Below, in pieces: positions 15,894 to 20,366 of a DNA stretch of 20,366 nucleotides; positions within the stretch are counted from its first letter, which is position 1, and every line of letters starts with the position of its first letter. The position numbers and the translations under genes are program-made. The notes beneath the pieces were generated by a model. It did not search any database. It was given only the letters and a program-made list of their open reading frames with translations, and was not told the DNA's origin. Source of the DNA: JBBTUF01 sp038063855 (lineage in GTDB: Bacteria; Patescibacteriota; Minisyncoccia; Ryanbacterales; GWA2-47-10b); contig JBBTUF010000055.1 of the NCBI GenBank assembly GCA_038063855.1, positions 1 to 20,366 of the forward strand, written 5' to 3'.

Positions 15894-15964
15894 GCGAGTG
15901 TAGTACAGTGGCAGTATGCAAGCTTCCCAAGCTTGAAACGCGGGTTCGATTCCCGCCACTCGCA
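15894..15964 (+). tRNA. tRNA-Gly (CCC)
   Basis: Cloverleaf: acceptor GCGAGTG/CACTCGC, D stem GTAC/GTAT, anticodon stem CAAGC/GCTTG with loop TTCCCAA (anticodon CCC), T arm GCGGG-TTCGATT-CCCGC, discriminator A. 71 nt; CCA is not encoded (CAA follows). No insertions. Confidence 0.95.
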
Positions 15965-15984
15965 CAATATTGTACAATTAATAC

Positions 15985-16554
15985 ATGACCCCAGTCGATT
16001 ATATTTCACTTTTTATTATCACTGCGCTTTTTGGGTTTACTATCAAACTTGCTGATTTGGTTAACGAGCATGGCTTACGGCTTTTTATTTTCGATTCCTA
16101 TATTTTTGGAGTTGCGTGGGGCATGCTCGGCTCTCTTGTTATAGTAAGCGACGTAGGCACCTCTGGTGGGGCAGTTTCAAATGCAATACTCGCCATGATT
16201 CTCGCGTTTATTGTTCAACTTCGTATTGACTATCTTAACCATGCAATTGGTACGGTTATGATCATTATCACGTTTCTTGCTACAAGTGCGCTTGCGCCGA
16301 AAATATTTTTTGTATTTTTTACTTCGTTTGTTTTCTTTGGCGCGCTTCGCGCATATCTTGGCGACGTGCGAAAGCAAAAAGATATTTGGTATCGTTTAAG
16401 TGAGCCGGGGTGGGCGCATTACTATATTGTTCCGTTTCTATGGTCGGTCGCCACTGGCGACTGGCTTGTGTTTGTTGTCTTTGCAATCTATCGCAGTTGT
16501 TATAACATTGCGAAATACGGGCTCTATCGAGTCGGAGCGTATTCACGATTGTAA
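15985..16554 (+). CDS. unknown polytopic membrane protein
   Basis: 189 residues with about five hydrophobic helices: SLFIITALFGFTIKLADLV, FGVAWGMLGSLVIV, AILAMILAFIVQL, GTVMIIITFLATSAL and FFVFFTSFVFFGALRAYL, then a basic/aromatic loop (KDIWYRLSEPGWAHYYIVPF) and a final hydrophobic stretch. I do not recognise the family. A TACAAT box at 15973-15978, directly after tRNA-Gly, ends 6 bp before the ATG. It stops 3 bp before the interrupted tRNA gene. Confidence 0.65.
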   Translation: MTPVDYISLFIITALFGFTIKLADLVNEHGLRLFIFDSYIFGVAWGMLGSLVIVSDVGTSGGAVSNAILAMILAFIVQLRIDYLNHAIGTVMIIITFLATSALAPKIFFVFFTSFVFFGALRAYLGDVRKQKDIWYRLSEPGWAHYYIVPFLWSVATGDWLVFVVFAIYRSCYNIAKYGLYRVGAYSRL

Positions 16555-16572
16555 GGTGCCAGTGTAGCTCAG

Positions 16573-16611
16573 TTCCGACGCACTATTGAAAATAAAATAT
16601 TGAAGTCGGAG
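16573..16611 (+). repeat. 39-bp palindromic element, copy 2 (in D loop)
   Basis: Same element as in rnpB in the opposite orientation, 36 of 39 positions identical (differences at 16573, 16595 and 16600). Ends TCCGAC and GTCGGA pair. It sits after AGT of the D loop. Confidence 0.85.
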
Positions 16612-16635
16612 CCCCGACAGCGGAGCTCGTCGGGG
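16612..16635 (+). repeat. 24-bp hairpin, second insert in D loop
   Basis: CCCCGAC (16612-16618) pairs with GTCGGGG (16629-16635), with an inner AGC/GCT stem. It directly abuts the 39-bp element; the two together make the 63-nt insert. Confidence 0.75.
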
Positions 16636-16653
16636 TCGGCAGAGTAGTGCTTT

Positions 16654-16762
16654 CGCCCCGCATCCTATATGCCGGAGTAGCTCAGTGGTAGAGCAACTGT
16701 TTCGTAAACAGTAGGCCGGGAGTTCAATCCTCCCCTCCGGCTCAAAAAATAGGTGCGGGGCG
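16654..16762 (+). repeat. inverted-repeat flanks enclosing tRNA-Thr
   Basis: CGCCCCGCA (16654-16662) pairs perfectly with TGCGGGGCG (16754-16762), and CC (16664-16665) with GG (16752-16753) across a one-base bulge. The intact tRNA-Thr lies in the loop between these arms, so tRNA plus arms looks like one cassette in the anticodon loop of the outer tRNA. Confidence 0.7.
16671..16742 (+). tRNA. tRNA-Thr (CGT), nested
   Basis: Cloverleaf: acceptor GCCGGAG/CTCCGGC, D stem GCTC/GAGC with loop AGTGGTA, anticodon stem ACTGT/ACAGT with loop TTCGTAA (anticodon CGT), variable AGGCC, T arm GGGAG-TTCAATC-CTCCC, discriminator T. 72 nt, no encoded CCA. All stems are fully paired, so this copy appears functional. 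Confidence 0.95.
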
Positions 16763-16785
16763 GGTGCCGCAAAGGTCGTCGGTTC

Positions 16786-16816
16786 CCTGCCCTCCGAAGC
16801 ATCAGCGCAGGCGGGG
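16786..16816 (+). repeat. 31-bp palindromic insert in T loop
   Basis: Starts CCTGCCCTCCGAAGC and ends GCGCAGGCGGGG. CCTGC (16786-16790) pairs with GCAGG (16807-16811). GGTTC flanks it on both sides (16781-16785 and 16817-16821), compatible with a target-site duplication. The GAAGC...AGCG centre resembles degenerate forms of GC-rich repeats I recall from CPR genomes (memory, not searched). Confidence 0.65.
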
Positions 16817-16842
16817 GGTTCTGACCACTGGCTCAAATTTTG

Positions 16843-16871
16843 TTGACACAATTAGCATTTCATGGTAAGAA
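16843..16871 (+). promoter_or_regulatory. promoter of the nucleotidyltransferase gene, leaderless spacing
   Basis: TTGACA (16843-16848), 17-bp spacer, TAAGAA (16866-16871); ATG 16879 follows after 7 bp. It lies just after the interrupted tRNA locus. Confidence 0.5.
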
Positions 16872-16878
16872 TAGAATT

Positions 16879-17370
16879 ATGAAGTCCTTAGGCGCACACA
16901 TCGTTTCGTTTGAAGAATTTGTCGAACTAAAGCCGCGGCTCGGGAAAGTCGTTGCTGTGTCAGGCGGTTTTGATCCTATTCACCCCGGACATATTAGTAA
17001 TATCCAAGAGGCAAAAAAACTTGGCGATACGTTGGTTGTTATTGTAAACGGCGATGCATTTTTACGAAATAAAAAAGGTAAACCGTTTCAAGATTTAAAA
17101 ACACGATGCGCGATTGTTAGTGCCGTGCAAGGAGCCGACTATGTAATCCCATTTGAGATTGAAAACGACCAAACGGTATGCCGCGCGCTTGAAATTGTAA
17201 AACCGCACATTTTTGCAAAAGGAGGAGATCGATCTGGCGCAGAGACGACGCCAGAATGGGAAATATGCCAGCATCACGGCATTCAAGTAGTTTTCAATAT
17301 TGGAGCAGATAAAGTGTGGTCATCGAGCGATTTTTTGAATGAGTGGGTAGAGCACGCGAAGCAAAGTTAA
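16879..17370 (+). CDS. cytidylyltransferase-like nucleotidyltransferase (RfaE C-domain/TagD type)
   Basis: 163 residues from ATG 16879; the longer frame to 16840 would start in the -35 box. The N-terminal motif VAVSGGFDPIHPGHISNIQ contains the HxGH nucleotide-binding signature. It continues with LGDTLVVIVNGDAFL and KGKPFQDLKTRCAIVSAVQG, as in RfaE-domain and glycerol-3-phosphate cytidylyltransferases, with FAKGGDR (the usual KGGD motif) and SSSDFL near the end in place of the I-S-S-T motif. It activates a phosphorylated sugar or polyol with ATP or CTP for envelope synthesis; the exact substrate is not decidable. No kinase domain is fused. Confidence 0.8.
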   Translation: MKSLGAHIVSFEEFVELKPRLGKVVAVSGGFDPIHPGHISNIQEAKKLGDTLVVIVNGDAFLRNKKGKPFQDLKTRCAIVSAVQGADYVIPFEIENDQTVCRALEIVKPHIFAKGGDRSGAETTPEWEICQHHGIQVVFNIGADKVWSSSDFLNEWVEHAKQS

Positions 17371-17410
17371 AAAACTCGCATAAGGGTATTTTCTTCGCTA
17401 TACTAACTTT

Positions 17411-18479
17411 ATGAATGAAATTAGTAAAAAAATAGAAGAGCTTGAGGTGAAGGTCCGCGATATGGCGGACCATCTTTGACCTGCGCGCGAAACAAGAAAA
17501 ATTAATAATTCTTGAAGCCGAAACACGAGGCGAGAACTTCTGGCAAGATCGTGAGCGAGCCCGCGAGGTTGGTGAAGATATTAAAACAATTAAAGAAGAA
17601 ATTTCTACTTGGGAGAATTTGGTGGGCGATATTGGCACGCTCAAGGAACTCGCAGTAATTGCTGAAGATAAAAACTTTGAAGATGAATACGCAGCACTCG
17701 AGCGTTCGTATGAGCGTGCGCGTCGTTTAGCGCTCTTGTCGGGGCCGTATGATAAGGCCGCAGCAATCGTATCATTTTATGCAGGTGCGGGCGGGCAAGA
17801 TGCCGAAGACTGGGCTCGAATTTTATATCGCATGTATGCGAGGTACGGCGAACGCAAAAATTGGACAGTAACCGTGGTACACAATCACGAAAATGAACAC
17901 GGCGGCATTAAAAATGCGACACTTAAAATTGATGGCGCGTATGCATATGGAATGTTGCGAGGCGAAATGGGCGTTCACCGCCTGGTACGCATTTCGCCAT
18001 TTTCTTCAAAAAAATTACGCCACACAAGTTTTGCGTACGTTGAGGTTTTGCCAGTGCTACCAAGGACTGCCGATATAGAAATAAAAGATGACGATATCGA
18101 AATTTCGTTTGCGCGATCAAGTGGCCCCGGCGGTCAAAACGTAAACAAACGCTCGACTGCAGTACGCCTTGTTCATAAGCCGACGGGCATTCAAGTTCAC
18201 GCAGATTCAGAACGTAGTCAAGCCGCGAATCGCGAGACTGCCCTCTCGATTCTTCGTGCAAAATTGTATACAATACGAGAAGCATCAAAAAAGAAAGAGA
18301 TACAGGGCTTGAAAGGTGAAAACCCTGTGAAAATCGAATGGGGGAGCCAAATTCGGTCCTATGTTGTACATCCCTACCAAATGGTCAAAGATCATCGTAC
18401 CGGGTTTGAGACATCGCGCGTTGACGCAGTGCTCGACGGAGATTTAGATGAATTTATAGAACATGATTTACTTCGATAA
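17411..18479 (+). CDS. prfB: peptide chain release factor 2, programmed +1 frameshift
   Basis: Recognises UAA/UGA stops and triggers peptide release. The zero frame from ATG 17411 (MNEISKKIEELEVKVRDMAD, then HL) runs 22 codons to CTT-TGA-C (17474-17480). After a +1 shift the frame continues DLRAKQEKLIILEAETRGEN to 18479, giving 355 residues. Domain features include the RISPF tripeptide region (SPF, RF2 specificity) and SGPGGQNVNKRST with GGQ at residues 240-242, the catalytic loop in the peptidyl-transferase centre. The last 17 nt overlap ftsE. A TATACT box (17399-17404) ends 6 bp before the ATG. The usual AGGGGG stimulator before the shift site is missing; only GGCGGA is present. Confidence 0.95.
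17474..17480 (+). promoter_or_regulatory. prfB +1 recoding site
   Basis: CTT-TGA-C is the canonical RF2 slip site: when RF2 is scarce the ribosome moves from CTT to TTT-GAC and continues. It is in the standard place, 22 codons after the start (25 in E. coli). Confidence 0.92.
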
Positions 18480-19143
18480 CGTATCAAAATTATATAGTGC
18501 GGGGGCGGCAGCTCTCGAAGATGTGACGTTCACAATTGAACCGAAAGAATTTGTTTCGCTCGTTGGGCAATCGGGTGCGGGTAAGTCAACACTCATTCGC
18601 TTACTGCTGGCCGAAGAAAAGCCTTCAAAAGGTAAAGTATTTTTTGAATCACTCGATGTGCACAATCTTACATCATCCGAAATTCCATTTGTGCGTCGCA
18701 AAATCGGTACGGTGTTTCAAGATTTTCGTTTACTGCCGACAAAAACAGCATTTGAAAATATTGCATTTGCATTGGAAGCCGCAGGTAAAGACGATGCAGA
18801 AATTGCGGCCGATGTCCCGCATGTGTTGGAGCTCGTAGGGCTTGCCGACAAATCTGATTATTTTCCACACGAACTCTCGGGCGGTCAGCAACAGCGCGTT
18901 GCAATTGCTCGGGCACTTGTGAACCGCCCCGAGGTGGTGGTAGCAGATGAACCAACGGGGAATCTTGATCCGCTCAATACATGGGAAATAATCCGCCTTC
19001 TTGCTAAAATAAATGAACTCGGCACCACGGTATTACTTGCGACGCACGACAAAGATATTATCGATACCATCGGCAAACGCGTTATAACGTTTGAGGGTGG
19101 TCGTGTAGTACGCGATGAAAAACGCGGCCGCTATATTTTGTAA
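18463..19143 (+). CDS. ftsE: cell division ATP-binding protein FtsE
   Basis: ABC-type ATPase that with FtsX controls peptidoglycan hydrolases at the division site. 226 residues, the family's usual length. Walker A GQSGAGKST (residues 35-43), Q-loop VFQDFRLLP, signature LSGGQQQRVAIARAL, Walker B VVVADEPTGNLDP and H-loop LATHD. The start ATG overlaps the prfB end by 17 nt, suggesting coupled translation, and ftsX follows 11 bp after the stop. Confidence 0.96.
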   Translation: MIYFDNVSKLYSAGAAALEDVTFTIEPKEFVSLVGQSGAGKSTLIRLLLAEEKPSKGKVFFESLDVHNLTSSEIPFVRRKIGTVFQDFRLLPTKTAFENIAFALEAAGKDDAEIAADVPHVLELVGLADKSDYFPHELSGGQQQRVAIARALVNRPEVVVADEPTGNLDPLNTWEIIRLLAKINELGTTVLLATHDKDIIDTIGKRVITFEGGRVVRDEKRGRYIL

Positions 19144-19154
19144 TTTTTTAAATT

Positions 19155-20063
19155 ATGTTTATCACAAGCTTCAAACGAGTCATTCGAAATGCATTTATCA
19201 GTTTTTGGCGAAACGGCTGGGTTTCACTCGCAACCATTTTAGTAATGGTGCTTGCTATATTTATGGTTGGCTCTCTTATCTTGTTTTTAGTGCTTCTTGA
19301 ATCAACTCTCCAAGAGGTTGAGAAAAAAGTGGATGTAACAGTTTATTTTAAGGTTGATGCCGCTGAAGTCGATACAACTCATATTCAAGACCTTCTCACG
19401 CGCATGCCAGAGGTGAAGAGTGTTGAGTATATCACTCGCGAAGAATCTCTACGTCGCTTCAAGGAACGACACAAAGACAATTCGCTTATCTCAAGTGCGC
19501 TTGATGAGCTTGGGCAAAATCCACTTGGGGCAAGTCTTCGAGTACAGGCTACGAGTCCCGAAAGCTATGGCAGTATTGCGAATTTTTTAGAGAGTGGCAA
19601 CTTTGATAGCATCGATAAAGTAAATTATAAGCAAAATCAAAGAGTATTTGAACGACTTGCAAATGTTCTCAACATGTCGCGGCGTATTGGTATTGGTATT
19701 AGTCTTGTGCTCGGCTTCATTGCATTTTTAGTTGCGTTCAATACTATCAGTCTTGCAATTTATACAGCGCGCGATGAAATTGGCGTAATGCGTCTTGTGG
19801 GGGCATCGAGCTGGTATGTACGGGGACCATTTTTGGTAGAAGGTGTGATTCATGGATTTTTCTCATCGATCATAGCAATGTTGATATTTTGGCCAATAAC
19901 TCTTTGGGCGGGGCCAAAAGCACGCGACTTTTTTGCAGGGGTAGATTTGTATTCCTACTATACGCAAAACTTTATACAGTTTTTCCTTGTGCTTTTTTTG
20001 GTTGGTATTGTTCTCGGGGTGTTCTCGAGCTTCATTGCCACGAGGAGGTATTTGAAGATATAG
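19155..20063 (+). CDS. ftsX: cell division membrane protein FtsX
   Basis: Membrane partner of FtsE. 302 residues. One N-terminal transmembrane helix (ATILVMVLAIFMVGSLILFL), an extracellular domain of about 110 residues (EVEKKVDVTVYFKVDAAEVD, then PEVKSVEYITREESLRRFKE), and three C-terminal helices including the FtsX core GISLVLGFIAFLVAFNTISL and the motif IYTARDEIGVMRLVGASSWY. Topology and length match the family. FtsX extracellular loops bind murein hydrolase activators; no such enzyme is in the window. Confidence 0.95.
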   Translation: MFITSFKRVIRNAFISFWRNGWVSLATILVMVLAIFMVGSLILFLVLLESTLQEVEKKVDVTVYFKVDAAEVDTTHIQDLLTRMPEVKSVEYITREESLRRFKERHKDNSLISSALDELGQNPLGASLRVQATSPESYGSIANFLESGNFDSIDKVNYKQNQRVFERLANVLNMSRRIGIGISLVLGFIAFLVAFNTISLAIYTARDEIGVMRLVGASSWYVRGPFLVEGVIHGFFSSIIAMLIFWPITLWAGPKARDFFAGVDLYSYYTQNFIQFFLVLFLVGIVLGVFSSFIATRRYLKI

Positions 20064-20099
20064 TAGGGGGAGCGTCAAAGAAGCGGCATTATTTGGATA

Positions 20100-20139
20100 G
20101 GTTTTGCATAAGATGCGCACTTTCAGTGCGCGCAAAACC
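20100..20139. repeat. palindromic hairpin downstream of ftsX
   Basis: GGTTTTGC (20100-20107) pairs with GCAAAACC (20132-20139), and GCGCAC (20115-20120) with GTGCGC (20126-20131) around TTTCA. No T-tract follows, so it is not a typical terminator. Confidence 0.7.
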
Positions 20140-20140
20140 G

Positions 20141-20165
20141 CGCAAAGTGCCGCAGGCACTTTGCG
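20141..20165. repeat. palindrome overlapping the 5' end of tRNA-Gln
   Basis: CGCAAAGTGCC (20141-20151) and GGCACTTTGCG (20155-20165) are perfect complements around GCA. The last four bases are also the first four bases of the tRNA-Gln acceptor stem. Confidence 0.8.
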
Positions 20166-20235
20166 GGATCGTCTAATGGCAGGACATGTGCCTCTGGAGC
20201 ACAGTATCTAGGTTCGAGTCCTAGTCCCGCAGCCA
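20162..20235 (+). tRNA. tRNA-Gln (CTG)
   Basis: Acceptor TGCGGGA/TCCCGCA, D arm GTCT-AATGGCA-GGAC, anticodon stem TGTGC/GCACA with loop CTCTGGA (anticodon CTG), T arm CTAGG-TTCGAGT-CCTAG, discriminator G, and an encoded CCA (20233-20235). The encoded CCA differs from the Gly and Thr tRNAs in this window. Confidence 0.93.
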
Positions 20236-20304
20236 ATCAGTACGCGACGCGTTCTTCGGCCAGTGCCGGAACGGTTTGCGAGCCTCCAGCAACAACTTTC
20301 GGTC

Positions 20305-20328
20305 GCAGAGGGTCGGGTTCGAACCGAC
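20305..20328 (-). other. T-arm-like hairpin, possible tRNA 3' part at the window edge
   Basis: On the minus strand GTCGG-TTCGAAC-CCGAC (20328-20312) is a perfect tRNA T arm with a canonical loop, followed by CCTCTGC (20311-20305), which could be an acceptor strand. No matching anticodon arm can be read between 20329 and 20366, and no CCA follows. The bases from 20236 to 20366 are richer in GC than the rest and hold no gene I can support. Confidence 0.25.
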
Positions 20329-20366
20329 CATCGAGAGCAGGAGACCCTTCGCGCGCGCGTCTCCGG

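Larger units (their letters stand above)
16558..16833 (+). tRNA. Thr-like tRNA gene interrupted in D, anticodon and T loops (possible pseudogene)
   Basis: Acceptor GCCAGTG (16558-16564) pairs 7/7 with CACTGGC (16826-16832), discriminator T 16833. D stem GCTC (16567-16570) pairs with GAGT (16642-16645). T stem GTCGG (16778-16782) pairs with CTGAC (16821-16825). Variable region AGGTC is 16773-16777. Taking out 63 nt (16573-16635), 109 nt (16656-16764) and 31 nt (16786-16816) leaves 73 nt. The D loop becomes AGTCGGCA, a normal form. The anticodon loop would then be TTCGTGC (CGT, Thr), but the anticodon stem keeps only three of five pairs and the exact borders are not fixed. The T loop lacks A58. 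It may be a decaying gene or one matured by unknown excision. Stems resemble tRNA-Thr; the second insert holds a complete tRNA-Thr. Confidence 0.6.

Noticed and set aside
16656..16764. Group I or group II intron in the anticodon loop of the outer tRNA
   Set aside because: At 109 nt, with 72 nt of it a tRNA, it is far too short for a self-splicing intron and lacks P, Q, R, S or domain V motifs.
17477..17479. TGA in prfB as a sense codon or a pseudogene frameshift
   Set aside because: The CTT-TGA-C context and exact frame of RF2 domains fit programmed frameshifting; SPF-type RF2 means TGA is a stop.
20100..20139. Intrinsic terminator for ftsX
   Set aside because: The hairpin is followed by CGCGCAAAG and not by a T-tract.
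1..20366. CRISPR array, insertion sequence, integrase or prophage genes
   Set aside because: No regularly spaced repeats and no transposase, integrase or phage protein motifs were seen. The palindromic elements are dispersed and non-coding.

Overview
The window looks like a chromosomal segment from an ultra-small bacterium of the Candidate Phyla Radiation (Patescibacteria, probably a Parcubacteria-type lineage). This is inferred from gene content and style. The genes are dense and mostly on the plus strand. They include a B12-dependent ribonucleotide reductase, a HicBA pair, surface proteins with a peptidoglycan-binding-like domain, and an O-antigen-ligase/TPR membrane protein. SPF-type release factor 2 and a TGA-interrupted prfB show that TGA is a stop here, which argues against the UGA-as-glycine code of some CPR groups.

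Layout. 1-669: 3' part of a membrane-anchored surface protein. 691-752: an 18-bp-stem palindrome that supplies the ftsZ -35 box. 753-1871: ftsZ. 1936-4710: AdoCbl-dependent ribonucleotide reductase with a terminator behind it. 4829-5275: unknown two-TM protein. 5298-5819: corrinoid adenosyltransferase, which makes the cofactor the reductase needs. 5928-6427: RNase P RNA, then a terminator shared with a convergent MerR/excisionase-like gene. 6846-9464: O-antigen-ligase/TPR protein broken by a 10-N assembly gap. 9474-11168: murJ. 11210-12985: lepA. 13028-13478: hicB-hicA. 13548-14792: secreted surface protein. 14789-14896 (minus): a 35-residue membrane protein. 14923-15878: DivIC/FtsB-like protein and a SurA-N-like lipid-anchor-free membrane protein. 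15894-16833: tRNA-Gly(CCC), a membrane protein, and a remarkable tRNA locus. 16879-20063: nucleotidyltransferase, prfB (with +1 frameshift), ftsE, ftsX. 20100-20235: hairpins abutting tRNA-Gln(CTG). The end holds a tRNA T-arm-like hairpin on the minus strand.

Cell envelope and division (ftsZ, divIC-like, ftsE, ftsX, murJ), translation (lepA, prfB, tRNAs, RNase P) and deoxynucleotide supply dominate.

The most unusual signal is a set of short palindromic elements sitting inside stable RNA genes. A 39-bp element with CTCCGAC/GTCGGAG ends occurs twice (36 of 39 positions identical, opposite orientation): once in RNase P RNA (6089-6127) and once in the D-loop of a tRNA gene (16573-16611). That tRNA (16558-16833) is interrupted in all three loops, and a complete tRNA-Thr(CGT) lies nested in its anticodon loop. 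Removing 63, 109 and 31 nt leaves a 73-nt cloverleaf with intact acceptor, D and T stems. RNase P RNA carries a further 16-bp palindrome in the junction next to its catalytic P4 region. A second genome-style signal is that about ten genes have a -10 box ending 4-8 bp before the ATG, which predicts leaderless mRNAs.
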